Source: Pseudofulvimonas gallinarii (GTDB lineage: Bacteria > Pseudomonadota > Gammaproteobacteria > Xanthomonadales > UBA2363). From it: DNA of 64,000 bases. Below the pieces are notes generated by a model. It was not told the DNA's origin. It did no database searches and saw only the letters and a program-made list of their open reading frames with translations. How positions within the stretch are numbered: position 1 is the first letter of the stretch; every line of letters starts with the position of its first letter. Where the stretch lies: assembly GCF_004343305.1 (NCBI RefSeq), contig NZ_SMAF01000012.1:28406-92405 (forward strand). Direction: 5' to 3'. Positions 37,350 through 47,681 of this stretch are shown piece by piece. A program made the position numbers and the translations under genes.

Positions 37350-39177
37350 TCAGTCGTTGACGCCGTTGGTGAAGATCACGTCGTTCTGCAGGCGCGCGAA
37401 GCCGTAGTCCAGATCGTCGTCCGAATACTTCGCGTAACCGGCAATGAGGAAGCGTCCTTGCCGGTCCTGCGTAATGACAGCCGGTCGGGCGTTGCGTGGT
37501 GTCGACGAGGATCCGGCAGGGAAAGTGATGTCGTTGCGGTACGGCGCCGGGCCGGTGGTGAATCCAAAGTCGTGCACGATCGCGTTGTCGGCCAGGTCCG
37601 CGTTGAATCGATAGACGAGCACGCGGGATTCGTTTTCGGCGCCGTTCGGATAGTGGTAGGCGGTGACCACGATCTGTCCATTGATATCCGGCGCAACGGT
37701 CGGTTGGTAGAGCATCGCGATGGGGACGGTCCGCGTTTCGGGCGACGGAAAAAGGTTCACCTGGTTGCAGTGTTGGCTGCAGCCACCGCTGCGTTCGATA
37801 CGGGCCAGGCGGCCGATCACCGAATTGTTCACCTCGACCCAGCGCGCGACATACAGGCCATTCCCCAGCGTCGGTGCAAATGCCCGTACCACCGACGCGC
37901 TGGTGTCCCCGCTCCATGCCCGCAGGCCAGAGCGGTGCGTTGAAGGTGAGTCACAGGTTGATTCGCCGGGCGGGCAGAAGTCGGTGTCGAAAGTGCCGTC
38001 GTTGAGGAATTGCGCGACCACGGCGCGACGGTCCGAATCGGTGCCGGAGGTTCCACCCAGCACGACCCTGCCGTCGGCACGCTCGGCAACGGCGAACGCG
38101 GAAGCCCACCAGTTGCCACTGCCGACCACCGGAGAGACGCCAAGCATGCGCATCCCGTTTCCATTGAAGCTGGTGTCCAGGGCGCCATTCATGTCGACGC
38201 GAAGGACGGCCATGTCAACGTCCGAACAGGCGTTGTAATGGCGTTGGGCGGCACCGGCCAGGTAGAACTTCGAATTCGCCAGGTCGGCGTGGTCGGGAGC
38301 GAAGAAATGGTCGTTCGGTTCGTCGTGGCTGGTTCCGCAGCCCGGCGCCCCGGCGAAATCGTAGTAGAGGACCAGCATGCCTTGCGAATTGCCGAATCCG
38401 GGGCAGGCTGTAAAGGGGGCATTCGAACCCAGAAAAGTGCGCAGGCAGATCAGCGCAAACGTGTGATTGTTTGCAAGCTCCCGATCCTTGGCCAGGATAT
38501 AGAAACGTTCGTAATTGTCCTGGGTGACGCCGATCGCCTTGACCAGGGTCAGATCGGGGTTCGCGATGGAAATGACCTGCTGGCCATTCGTACCAAAGCT
38601 CTGATCAAGGATGCCGTGTGATCCGGTCAACCGGATGATCCCGATCCTGGTGTCCGGGCCCAGCTCTCCGGTCTGGCCGACGACGTAGACCTTTCCATCC
38701 GCCCGTTGTGAGACGCCAACGGCGCGGTCGTCCCAGGTGAAGCCTGCATCGACAGGAATCCGGAAAACGCCGGGCTCGCCAGTGTGGATCTGCAGGTTCG
38801 GGTCAAGATCGCCGGGGCGGCGTCCGGTGTTGCCAGCCGCGGGCTCAGCCGCGTCATGCCGACGGTTCGGCCATCGCCTTGATCTGCCGGTCCGCCCATC
38901 GCTGCAGGTCGTCGTCGATCTGTGTGAGCGTGCGCCAGGCGGTCAAGCGCTTCTCGCCTGGATCGTTCCTGCTGGGCAGGAGGCTGCTGCCTTCCTCGCC
39001 ACTTGAGACGTCGTCCCGGGCTGCCGCCATGCGCGCCGGTGCCTCGGAATCGGACCGGTCGAGTTCCGCGGCGGAACACGCAGAGGCGATAACCAGGCCC
39101 AGCGCGGGCAGGATCAACCTTCGTGTGAAGGAAGACCGGCTCGCGGACCGATGTGGCGAAGGCGAGGGGAGGTGCAT
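37350..39177 (-). pseudogene. Secreted delta-60-repeat-like protein, frameshifted
   Basis: Paralogue of the intact gene at 39410-41233. The first part (39177 down to a stop at 38854) gives MHLPSPSPHRSASRSS..., a signal peptide and LTAWRTLTQIDDDLQRWADR. Another frame then takes over and reads HDAAEPAAGNTGRRPGDLDP, ADGKVYVVGQTGELGPDTRI and on to the stop at 37350, in step with ADGKVYLVGQAG of the paralogue. A shift of one base somewhere in about 38854-38930 joins the halves. AGGAG lies 8 nt before the ATG at 39177. The C-terminus is NDVIFTNGVND. It is either a real inactivating indel or a sequencing error; the rest of the frame is undamaged, so the event is recent or artefactual. Confidence 0.75.
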
Positions 39178-39352
39178 CTGGAGGCTCCTGGGGTGAGTGT
39201 GACGCGGTGGGATACCGGCCTGCCGTGTAGAGACGGAAAAAACAGGCCGGATCGGACAGGGGCGATGCGATTTGTCCAGACCGCCTGTGGCGGTCGTCGA
39301 CGAGGGGCGTACCCGGGCGCATCGACTGCTGCCGGGAACCGGCGCAGGGTCC

Positions 39353-39391
39353 GGATCGGCGCGTCAGCGTGGCCGCTGACGGCGCCGATCC
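39353..39391 (-). terminator. Strong hairpin after the 607-aa secreted protein gene
   Basis: Arms GGATCGGCGCGTCAGCG (39353-39369) and CGCTGACGGCGCCGATCC (39374-39391), one bulged base, 4-nt loop, starting 18 nt past the stop codon. No T-tract follows. Confidence 0.65.
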
Positions 39392-39409
39392 CCGTCGTGA
39401 TCAATATCG

Positions 39410-41233
39410 TCAGTCGTTGACCCCGTTGATGAAGATCACGTCGCGCTGCAGGCGGGCCAGGGCGAAGTCCAGATCCTCGCCTTCCCACGCGGTCCAGCCG
39501 GCGACGAGGTAGCGGCCCTGCCGGTCCATCGTCATCACTACCGGCCGGGTATTGCGCGGTTCGCCAACATTGCCAGGCACGGTGATGTTGTTGCGGCCGG
39601 TGGAAGGACCGGTGGTGAACTGCACATCGGGTTGCAGGTTGTTGGTCACGCCGGTTTCGTTGAAGCGGTAGACAATGATGCGCGCCCGCTCCGGTTGGCC
39701 CGCCGGGAACGAATAGTTGGCCACCGTGATCTGGCCGTTCAGGCCATTGCGATCGTGGTACACCATTGCGACGGGGGCGGTGTGTGTGCTGAACTCCGGG
39801 AACATGTCGATCTCGCCACAGAACACATGGCATCCGCCGGACGCGTCGATGCGACTCAGGCGGCCGACGGTTTCGGAAACATTGCGGGTAAAGCTCCTTG
39901 CCACGTAGACGCCGGCATTCGGGGCGGCGACAAGCGAACGGACCGACGTGCTCACCGTGTCGCTGTTCCACGCGCGCACACCGCTGCGATGCGTCATCGG
40001 CGAATCGCAGGTGGCGACGGACGGCGAACAGAAGGTCGTGCGCAGTGTTCCATCCTCGTTGAGCATCGCGAGGATCGCGCGGCGGTCGTTGCCGGTGCCG
40101 ACCGCGCCTCCGATGACGACATCGCCACTCACGTGGCGCGTGACCGCCAGGGCCGTGGCCGTCCAGGCGCCACCGCCGGTGACCGGCGTGACACCGATGG
40201 CGACCTTGCCGGTCATGGCGAAGCTGGTATCCAGCGCACCGCTGAGGTCGGTGCGGATGACGGCGAGGTCGGTGTCGCCGCAGGCATTGAACTGCCGCTG
40301 CGCGCTGCCGGCCAGGTACAGCTTCATGGGCTGCGCGGGCCGGCGGTCGAGATGGATGTCGTTCGCCAGGTCGTGGTGGCCGGCGCATCCGGGCGCCAGT
40401 CCGAAATCGTAGTAGCGGACGAGCACGCCGGCCGGGGATCCGAAGCCGGGGCAGGCCTCGAAGTCGCCATCACCGAGGACCGTCGGTGTGCGCAGGCAGA
40501 TCAGCGCGAAGTCGTGGTTGTCGTAGCGTTCCTTGTCCTGCGCCAGGATGTAGAAGCGTTCGTAACCATCGACCATGAGGGCCACGGCCTTCACCAGCGT
40601 CAGCTGCGGGTTGGCCAGTTCGATCACCTGCAGGCCGCCATTTCCGAAGCGCGGGTCGCGGTCCAGGTTCGAGGCGGTGAGGCGCAGGATGGCGATGCGC
40701 GTCGGCGCGCCGGGACGGCCAGCCTGGCCGACGAGATAGACCTTGCCGTCGGCGCGTTGCGCGATGCCGACGGCGATGTCGCGCGTCGTATTGCCGACAT
40801 TGATGCCGTCGCGGCGGACACCCGGTTCATCGGCATGATGGATGAAGGTCCGGTCGAGGTCGCCTTCCCGTCGTCCCACTGCGCCGGCCAGCAGGCCAGG
40901 GAGCATGCCGCTGCCGGGATCGTCCGGCGTTCCGTTCCCGGCGGCGTGTTGCGGCCAGGTATCGGCCTCCAGCTCCGCCGCACTCAAGGTCCGCCATGCG
41001 GTCACGCGCGCTTCCCAGGCTCCGGTTGACTGCATGGCCTCCTCGCCACCCTCGATCTGTCCTGCGGAAAGCAGGGACAACGCGCCCCAGGCAGGCGTGG
41101 GCTGGCCATTCGACAACACCACGTTGTCGGCGAGCACCGGAATGGAGAATGCAACGCAGGCGATGAGTGCGAGGGCGCGCGAATGACGGCTGATGGCGTC
41201 CGCGCAAGGTCGCGCAGGCTGGTGATGAAGCAT
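39410..41233 (-). CDS. Secreted delta-60-repeat-like protein
   Basis: Protein of 607 aa with a signal peptide (ALALIACVAFSIPVLA, about 20-35). Repeated units of the form V-G-I-A-Q-R-A-D-G-K-V-Y-L-V-G and D-R-Q-G-R-Y-L-V-A-G-W resemble delta-60 (beta-propeller-like) repeats, with D-G/A-L-D-x-S-F turns. Paired cysteines occur in the middle. The C-terminus LQRDVIFINGVND matches the ending of its broken paralogue and, more loosely, two beta-helix proteins here. GAGGAG lies 8 nt before the ATG. Probably exported; no enzyme motif. Function unknown. Confidence 0.75.
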   Translation of the reverse strand: MLHHQPARPCADAISRHSRALALIACVAFSIPVLADNVVLSNGQPTPAWGALSLLSAGQIEGGEEAMQSTGAWEARVTAWRTLSAAELEADTWPQHAAGNGTPDDPGSGMLPGLLAGAVGRREGDLDRTFIHHADEPGVRRDGINVGNTTRDIAVGIAQRADGKVYLVGQAGRPGAPTRIAILRLTASNLDRDPRFGNGGLQVIELANPQLTLVKAVALMVDGYERFYILAQDKERYDNHDFALICLRTPTVLGDGDFEACPGFGSPAGVLVRYYDFGLAPGCAGHHDLANDIHLDRRPAQPMKLYLAGSAQRQFNACGDTDLAVIRTDLSGALDTSFAMTGKVAIGVTPVTGGGAWTATALAVTRHVSGDVVIGGAVGTGNDRRAILAMLNEDGTLRTTFCSPSVATCDSPMTHRSGVRAWNSDTVSTSVRSLVAAPNAGVYVARSFTRNVSETVGRLSRIDASGGCHVFCGEIDMFPEFSTHTAPVAMVYHDRNGLNGQITVANYSFPAGQPERARIIVYRFNETGVTNNLQPDVQFTTGPSTGRNNITVPGNVGEPRNTRPVVMTMDRQGRYLVAGWTAWEGEDLDFALARLQRDVIFINGVND

Positions 41234-41447
41234 CTAGGACTCCTCTGGCAACATGACGGGCGGCGGCCCGATCGCTCCTCAGACGCAATCCGCGATGAAA
41301 GTCCGCCACACCTGAAGGCGCTGTGGGGACGGTGCGCAAAACCGCATGCAGCGGGTTGCCCGGGCTGCCTGCGAAAGACTGGACGAGGTGTTCCGGGTGC
41401 GTCCATCGCCACCGCGGCCGTCGACCGCCCGCGCTGCTAGGATCGGC

Positions 41448-42626
41448 ATGACGCAGGGGATGGACATGACCCGGGACGACCGGCACGAAAACGACCAGTA
41501 CGGCAGTCATGGCGATGCCGGCGGCCGCATCGTTGCCCGTGGCGTGGAGGAAAGGCCCGTGCGCCGCGAGTCGCGCCTGCTGCTTGCCGCCCTGGTCACG
41601 ACCGGCACGATGCTGGCCGAGGCGGTGGGCGGCGTGGTATCGGGATCGCTGGCCCTGCTCGCCGATGCCGGCCACATGCTTGTCGATGCGTCGGCGCTGG
41701 CACTGGCGTGGATTGGCGCGCGCATCGCCCGTCGACCGGCCGATGCGCGGCGCAGCTACGGTTATGGCCGCGTCGAAGTGCTCGCCGGGTTCGTCAACGC
41801 GCTGACCATGTTCCTGCTCGCCGGCTGGATACTCTGGGAAGCCATCGAGCGCATACGCGCGCCCGGTCCGATCCTCGATGGCGTCATGCTCGTCGTGGCC
41901 GTGTCGGGGCTGCTGGCGAACCTGCTGGTGCTGAAGGTGCTGGGTGGCGTGCATGGACATGCGCATGCCGGTGGCCACACCCACCTTCACGCCCATGCCC
42001 ATGGCGATCGAGCCCACTTACATGTCCATGACGGCGGACGGGCGCGTGGGCACGGACCCGCGCCGGCCGGGGGACCGGTGCGCGAAGGCGGGCACGCCAT
42101 CGCCGGCGCGAATAGGCGCGCGCACGCCCATGGCGTCACGCATGCACGCGGTGATGCCGACGTGAACCTGCAGGGTGCGCGTTTGCATGTGATCGGCGAC
42201 CTGCTCGGATCACTCGCCGCCGTGGCAGCGGCGCTGATCGTGCGCTGGACCGGCTGGACCATCGCTGATCCCATCCTGTCCGCGCTGGTGGCGCTGCTGA
42301 TCATCGCCAGCGCGACCTCGTTGCTGAAACGCTGCGCCCACATCCTGCTGGAAGGCACGCCGGAAGGCCTCGACCTCGACGAAATGGCGACCTCGCTGGC
42401 GGCCAGCCACGCGTCGATCCGCGGCGTCCACCACATCCACGTCTGGAGCCTGGCCAGCGGCGAGCGCATGGCGACGCTGCACGTGGACCTGGCAAATCCG
42501 GCCGAAGGCCAACCCGCTGCCAACGCCGTGCGGGCGATGCTGCTCGACCGCTACGGCGTTGGCCATGCCACGATCCAGCTCGACAGCGGCGACGACTGCC
42601 CCGACACCGGCTGCCGACACGCCTGA
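41448..42626 (+). CDS. Cation diffusion facilitator family efflux protein
   Basis: CzcD/ZnT-type metal-proton antiporter, 392 aa. Six membrane segments are expected; the transport-site pairs are His76-x3-Asp80 (LLADAGHMLVDAS) and His247-x3-Asp251 (HVIGDLLGS). Between helices 4 and 5 a very long His-rich loop (about residues 166-235, such as HTHLHAHAHGDRAHLHVH) suggests zinc sensing or buffering. A cytoplasmic C-terminal domain (IRGVHHIHVWSLASGE) follows. AGGA lies 5 nt before ATG 41448; ATGs at 41460 and 41466 are alternatives. Zn, Co or Cd export is typical. Confidence 0.92.
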   Translation: MTQGMDMTRDDRHENDQYGSHGDAGGRIVARGVEERPVRRESRLLLAALVTTGTMLAEAVGGVVSGSLALLADAGHMLVDASALALAWIGARIARRPADARRSYGYGRVEVLAGFVNALTMFLLAGWILWEAIERIRAPGPILDGVMLVVAVSGLLANLLVLKVLGGVHGHAHAGGHTHLHAHAHGDRAHLHVHDGGRARGHGPAPAGGPVREGGHAIAGANRRAHAHGVTHARGDADVNLQGARLHVIGDLLGSLAAVAAALIVRWTGWTIADPILSALVALLIIASATSLLKRCAHILLEGTPEGLDLDEMATSLAASHASIRGVHHIHVWSLASGERMATLHVDLANPAEGQPAANAVRAMLLDRYGVGHATIQLDSGDDCPDTGCRHA

Positions 42627-42675
42627 TCCGCCGCCACGCTGGCCCCGCGCGACCGCGTCCTGCGTTGATGCGGTC

Positions 42676-44127
42676 ATGGCGAAAACACCGTCTCCCGCAG
42701 ATGCCGAAGCGGACGCCGACGCCGCTGCCAGCGCCCGCGCCGCCCGCTGGCGACGCCTGCTGCTGCGCCTGGCCATCCTTGCCGGCATCGTGTTCGCGGT
42801 GCACATGGACCTGCGCAGCTGGAACAGCCTGCTCGACTGGTGGGCCGACCGCGATGACGCCGTGCAGCCGCTTGTCGCCAGCGGCACGCCGGTACTGGCC
42901 GATACGCCACAGGGTCCCCGTCTCTTCCTGGTCACCCGGCAATACCAGCGTGAACGCCACCAGCGGATGGCGGTGCGCAGGATGTCGGGGCAACAGTTGC
43001 AGGAAATCGATGTCTGGGCGCTCGATGACCACGCGCGCCCGGCATGGCGTCGGCGCCTGCATGTCGCGCCCGCGCGCGAGGTCGTCGATGCCTCGCCGAT
43101 CGGCGTCGACGGCGACACGGTGTGGGTGTATGCGCGTGGCCTGCACGCGCTGCATCAAGCCGACGGCAGCCTGCGCCTCGGTCCGCAGGACATCGAGTCG
43201 CGCTTTCCGGCATTGCGGGGCCAGCTCCTGACGGAGCGCCATCGCTACGGCTTCGACCACGGCGGCCTGCACCTGCTTGCCGGCGATGGCCGGCGTTGGC
43301 GGATCGACGGCAGCTTCGCGCTGACGCCGGTCGGCAACGAATCGATGCCTGGCCGCGACGGCGTGTTCGCGCCCGGTCGCTGCCCGGCGGGGTGCAACGG
43401 TGGTTTCAAGTCGCGCGGGATGGACCTGGGCGCGCACTGGCTGGGCCTGCTGGATGACGGGGAAGCCGCGCGGCTGTCCGTTGATCCGGTGCAGGTGGCC
43501 GAAGCGGCGGGCACCGGCGTGGGCCGCGCGCATCACGAAGCGGCCCTGCACACCCCGGCCTACCTCGGTGACCCCGGGCAGGGCCGCTACCGCCTGTGGC
43601 GTGCCGGCATCCGGCACGTCTCCGCGGCACCGCCGGACTGGCCGGCGGACTTCCCGGACAACTGGGGCACGCGGCAGAAATTCAGCGCCTTCCAGCCGCT
43701 GCCGCAGGCACCGGAATTCCTGCGCCCCGGCCTGCTGACCCAGGGCATTGGCAGCGGTCCGCTGTGGCTGCGCGACCCCGACAGCGTCCTTGTCCTCTAT
43801 CACAGCTCGCTGGCCGCCGATGCGCTGCTGCGGCTGGCGCGCATCACCGGGCCATCGGGGCAGCCGGCGTGGGACATCGAGCTGCCGATCGCGAACCTGC
43901 ACGCGGCCCGCCTGGCCGGATCGACGCTGATGCTGTTCGGGCAGGCGGGCGAAGCCGCGCAACCGCCGGAGCGCGGCGCTCCGTTGTTCGAGGGATCGCC
44001 ACCGGAGGTGCAGGGCGGAGACTTCGTGTTCGCGGCAATCGCGATGGCGGACGGCTCGGCGCGACTGTTCCGGCTCGGCCGCGATGGCCACGGGGTTACG
44101 GCCAGCGGCACCGATCCGCCGTCGTAG
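42676..44127 (+). CDS. PA2928-like membrane-anchored protein
   Basis: Protein of 483 aa. One membrane helix (RLAILAGIVFAVHM, about 32-46) follows a short cytoplasmic segment, then a large periplasmic domain of propeller-like repeats (for example EIDVWALDDHARPAWRRRL). The stretch ISAAPPDWPADFPDNWG-like region (here VSAAPPDWPADFPDNWGTR) and PDSVLVLYHSSLAADALLRL recall the PA2928 family of unknown function. It starts at ATG 42676 after the efflux gene; the frame is open into that gene, but the family start is here. Confidence 0.6.
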   Translation: MAKTPSPADAEADADAAASARAARWRRLLLRLAILAGIVFAVHMDLRSWNSLLDWWADRDDAVQPLVASGTPVLADTPQGPRLFLVTRQYQRERHQRMAVRRMSGQQLQEIDVWALDDHARPAWRRRLHVAPAREVVDASPIGVDGDTVWVYARGLHALHQADGSLRLGPQDIESRFPALRGQLLTERHRYGFDHGGLHLLAGDGRRWRIDGSFALTPVGNESMPGRDGVFAPGRCPAGCNGGFKSRGMDLGAHWLGLLDDGEAARLSVDPVQVAEAAGTGVGRAHHEAALHTPAYLGDPGQGRYRLWRAGIRHVSAAPPDWPADFPDNWGTRQKFSAFQPLPQAPEFLRPGLLTQGIGSGPLWLRDPDSVLVLYHSSLAADALLRLARITGPSGQPAWDIELPIANLHAARLAGSTLMLFGQAGEAAQPPERGAPLFEGSPPEVQGGDFVFAAIAMADGSARLFRLGRDGHGVTASGTDPPS

Positions 44128-44221
44128 GCCACCTGGCACCGGATTGCCGCCAGGATCGGGAGGACGCCATGACGCGCACGGGATCGAGCAGGATGGACGA
44201 CCGGAAACCGGGACGTGCGCC

Positions 44222-47056
44222 GTGGCCGATGAACTGAGTCGTTGGGCGCGCGCCGCCGATCTGTTCGACGAACTGGTCGAACTTGCAGCCGCCGAACGCG
44301 AGCCGCGACTGCGTGCCCTGGACAGCGAAGATCCCGCGCTGGCCGCTGAAGTGCGCGCCATGCTCGCTGCCGATGACCGCGCCGAGGGCCTGCTCGAACA
44401 TTCGCTCGGCGACCTGGTGCCGGAGATCTCCGCCTGGGAAACGCCGGTCGGCCTGCGCCTGGGCGCCTATCGCCTGGTGCGTCCGTTGGGCGAGGGCGGC
44501 ATGGGCGAGGTCTGGCTTGCCGAGCGCGCCGATGGCGAATACCACCAGCATGTCGCCATCAAGCTGCTCAAGCGCGGCATCGACACCCAGGCGGTGCTGC
44601 GCCGTTTCCTGCAGGAACGCAGCATCCTCGCGCGCCTCAACCATCCCGGCATCGTCCGCCTGCTCGACGGCGGCATGAGCCTGGACGGCCGGCCCTGGTA
44701 TGCGATGGACCATGTCGAAGGCGAGGGCATCGTCGAACTCGCATCGCGGCGCGCGTTGTCTGTCGCCGAACGCGTCGACCTGCTGGTCCAGGTCGCCGAT
44801 GCCGTCGCCTACGCGCACGCGCAACTGGTCGTCCATCGCGACCTCAAGCCCGGCAACATCATCGTGGACAGCGACGGCGCGACGCATCTGCTGGATTTCG
44901 GCATCGCGAAACTGCTGGAGGACACCGGCGACTTCACCGTTACCGCCACGGCGATGCGCCTGCTGTCGCCGGCCTATGCGGCGCCGGAGCAGATCCTCGG
45001 CGAGCCGGTCGGCACTGCCACCGATGTCTATGCGCTGGGCGTGGTCGCGTTCCAGCTGCTGACCGGCCAGTTGCCACACCGGAGGCAGTCACGCGATCCG
45101 GCACTGCTCGCGCATACCCTGGCGCAGCCGCCGGAGCGCGCCAGCAGCGTGCTCGCGCGGGCCGGCGCTGGACAGGCACGCGTCCTGTACGGCGAGTCTG
45201 CCGACGCGCAGCGACTGTCGCGCCGGATCGCCGGCGATCTCGACGTGGTCCTCGCCAAGGCATTGCAACGCGAACCGGAGCGTCGCTACGCCACGGTGTC
45301 GTCATTCGCCGACGACCTGCGTCGCTGGCGGACGGGTCGCGTCGTCGCGGCCCGCCCGGACCGTCGCGGCTATCGCCTGCGCAGTTTCGTGCGGCGCCAT
45401 CGCTGGGGCGTGGCGGCGGCGACCGCTCTGCTGGTCATCCTGATCGCCGGCTTCAGCGCGGCGTTGTGGCAGGCCGGCCGGGCGCGCCAGCAGGCGCAGC
45501 GTGCCGAGCTGGTCAAGCAGTTCGTGCTGTCGCTGTTCCGGGAACAGGATCCGGTGGCGCGCGCACAGGCGCAGGCGCGCTCGCCACGCGACCTGATCGT
45601 CGAAGGCATCGAGCGTGCGCGCCGGGAACTGTCCAGCGATCCGCGCCTGCGCCTGGACGTGCTCGCCGACCTTGGCGCCTTGCCCGCCGCCCTCGGCGAC
45701 CCGGCGCTGTCCGAAGAAGTGCTGCGCCAGGTCGTCGAGCAGCGCCGTCACGGCGAAGGATCCGATGCGCTGGCCACGGCGCGCGTCGAAGTCGAACTCG
45801 GTTCGGTGGTGCTGTCACGCGGCGAACCCGGGGAGGCGCTCGCCTTGCTGGAGCATGCCGCGGCGGTCATCGCCCGGGAGCTGGGGCCGGATTCGGAGGA
45901 GGCCGCGCACGCGCGCGGACGCCTGGCGCGCGCCTACGTGGTCGTGGGAGAGCGTGCCCGCGCTCTCGACATGGCGCGCTCCGCGCATGCGACGATGCAG
46001 GCGCGGCGCGGGCCGGGCCATATCGCGACGCTGGAACTGCTGGGCCTGCTGGGAACCACGCTGGAGCAGAACGACCGCTGCCAGGAAGCCGAGGACACCT
46101 GGCGGAAGGTGCTCGAAGGCTTCGAGCGCACGCTGGGCGAGGATCACGCGCGCCTGACCGTTCCGCTGGCCAATCTCGGCACCATCACGCGCAGCCTGCA
46201 GAAATATCCCGAATCGGCAGCCTACTTCGCGCGCGGCGTGTCTCTGGCGCGCCGGCATCTCGGCGGGCGCCATCCGCTGCTCGGCACCATCCTGACCCGA
46301 CAGGGTGATGTCCTGCGACGCATGGGCGACTTCGAGGGTGCGGAAGCTGCCCTGGAAGAGGGGGAACAGTGCCTGGCGGACGCCGGTGCGCAACTCGGGC
46401 AGCTTTACATGAACCGGGGCGCGCTGAAGGTGGCGCAGCGGCGACATGCGGAAGCCGCCGATGCCTATGCGGAGTCACAACGCCTGTTCACCGCCCACGC
46501 CGGCGAGGGCAGTCCCTATACCTGGCTGGCTGCGATGGAGCGCGGCGTCGCGCTGATGACGACGGGCGATCTCGACGCGGCGGCAACCTATCTGGAGCTC
46601 GCGCTGGACAAGCTGGAACGGCTCAATGGCCGCGACAGCTATGACTCGGGCATGGCCGCCGGCCGCCTGAGCCGGTTGCGGCGCCTGCAGGGGCGTTATG
46701 CCGGAGCGCTGGGACTGGGTCGGCACCATATCGACATCGTGTCGAAGCTGTACGGTCCCACGCATGCGAACACCAGCGACGCGCGCTTCGACCTGGCGCT
46801 GACCCTGCGCGCGAGCGGCGCAACCGGAGACGCGCGCGAAGTGCTGGATGACGTCCTGCGGAACATCCAGCCTGGCACCTCGACGGCCACGCTGGCGCCG
46901 CAAATCCATCTGGAAAGTGCGCGCCTTGCCGTGGACGAAGGCGACCGGGCGCGCGCCCGGCGTGATGCGGCGGCGGCGCTGGCCCTGCTCGGTGAACAGC
47001 GCGATCCGGAGCCATCGCTACTGGCCGAGGCGCGCCAGCTGGCGGCGGCACGCTGA
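44222..47056 (+). CDS. Serine/threonine protein kinase with C-terminal TPR region
   Basis: Hanks-type kinase of 944 aa. The kinase domain (about 80-365) has the Gly loop GEGGMGEVW (about 90), Lys114, catalytic Asp207 (HRDLKPGN), Asp225 (DFGIAK) and AAPEQ. One membrane helix lies at about 394-414, then a long helical TPR array outside the cytoplasm. The N-terminal 50 residues (LVELAAAEREPRLRALDSEDPALAAEVRAML) match its paralogue at 49027, which supports the GTG start. The active-site residues are all present. No sigma factor or phosphatase partner adjoins it. Targets unknown. Confidence 0.88.
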   Translation: MADELSRWARAADLFDELVELAAAEREPRLRALDSEDPALAAEVRAMLAADDRAEGLLEHSLGDLVPEISAWETPVGLRLGAYRLVRPLGEGGMGEVWLAERADGEYHQHVAIKLLKRGIDTQAVLRRFLQERSILARLNHPGIVRLLDGGMSLDGRPWYAMDHVEGEGIVELASRRALSVAERVDLLVQVADAVAYAHAQLVVHRDLKPGNIIVDSDGATHLLDFGIAKLLEDTGDFTVTATAMRLLSPAYAAPEQILGEPVGTATDVYALGVVAFQLLTGQLPHRRQSRDPALLAHTLAQPPERASSVLARAGAGQARVLYGESADAQRLSRRIAGDLDVVLAKALQREPERRYATVSSFADDLRRWRTGRVVAARPDRRGYRLRSFVRRHRWGVAAATALLVILIAGFSAALWQAGRARQQAQRAELVKQFVLSLFREQDPVARAQAQARSPRDLIVEGIERARRELSSDPRLRLDVLADLGALPAALGDPALSEEVLRQVVEQRRHGEGSDALATARVEVELGSVVLSRGEPGEALALLEHAAAVIARELGPDSEEAAHARGRLARAYVVVGERARALDMARSAHATMQARRGPGHIATLELLGLLGTTLEQNDRCQEAEDTWRKVLEGFERTLGEDHARLTVPLANLGTITRSLQKYPESAAYFARGVSLARRHLGGRHPLLGTILTRQGDVLRRMGDFEGAEAALEEGEQCLADAGAQLGQLYMNRGALKVAQRRHAEAADAYAESQRLFTAHAGEGSPYTWLAAMERGVALMTTGDLDAAATYLELALDKLERLNGRDSYDSGMAAGRLSRLRRLQGRYAGALGLGRHHIDIVSKLYGPTHANTSDARFDLALTLRASGATGDAREVLDDVLRNIQPGTSTATLAPQIHLESARLAVDEGDRARARRDAAAALALLGEQRDPEPSLLAEARQLAAAR

Positions 47057-47270
47057 AGTCTGCCGCGCCAGCCCCTCGCTCCATGGGTGCGAGGAACAGG
47101 CGCTGGCGGCGACCTGCCATCGTCGACGAAGCGACTTGATCTGATTGTGCGCCTGCCTCGTCGCGTGAAGCAGGCCTCCACGTCCATTTGAAAGGGCAAG
47201 CCGGAGGCCATACGGCGCGCATTCCAACCGCTCATCTGGTGCGACCGTTACGTTGCGCCCCACCGCGTAG
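47057..47270. other. Intergenic, no gene seen
   Basis: Between the first kinase and the 157-bp repeats. A stretch near 47132-47170 weakly resembles the end of a repeat unit and may be a fourth, decayed copy. Confidence 0.4.
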
Positions 47271-47660
47271 CCGGCAACATCGACCGGAAACTCCGCGGCG
47301 CGCGCGGATGGCACCGATGGGTGTGGACCACCCTGTCAAGTTTGATTCTGCTGGCGGACAGCAGGTGGTCGGACGTGCAAGCCGGGCACCTCCGATTTGA
47401 TCGCGAACGCAGCCCGAGCGCGCCAAGCCAACAACATCGACAGGAAAGGCGAGCCGCGCGAGTGGATGGCACCGTGTGGGGCGGACCACGCAGTCCATTC
47501 CGAGCCCGGTGGCGGACAGCAGGTGACAGGCGCGTGAGCCGGGTACCTCCGATTTGATTGCGAACGCAGCCAATCGCGCGAAGCCGACAACATCGACATG
47601 AAAGCCCGGCGGCTCCCGCGCGTCAGCCGAGAACCCGGCAGACCCGGCACGTCAGTGGAT
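47271..47660. repeat. 157-bp tandem direct repeat, two full copies and a partial third
   Basis: Units start at 47271, 47428 and 47584 with CC-R-x-CAACATCGAC, giving periods of 157 and 156 bp. Other landmarks recur in register: GGCGGACAGCAGGTG, ACCTCCGATTTGAT, CGAACGCAGCC. Copies differ by many substitutions. The apparent minus-strand open frames through it are not gene-like. It lies between the two kinase genes, 3' of the beta-helix gene. Confidence 0.8.
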
Positions 47661-47681
47661 GGCCGCGGGGACGTGGCGGGC

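Noticed and set aside
47271..47660. CRISPR array or coding repeat domain
   Set aside because: The 157-bp units are adjacent without spacers, and the frames through them contain different stops in each copy.
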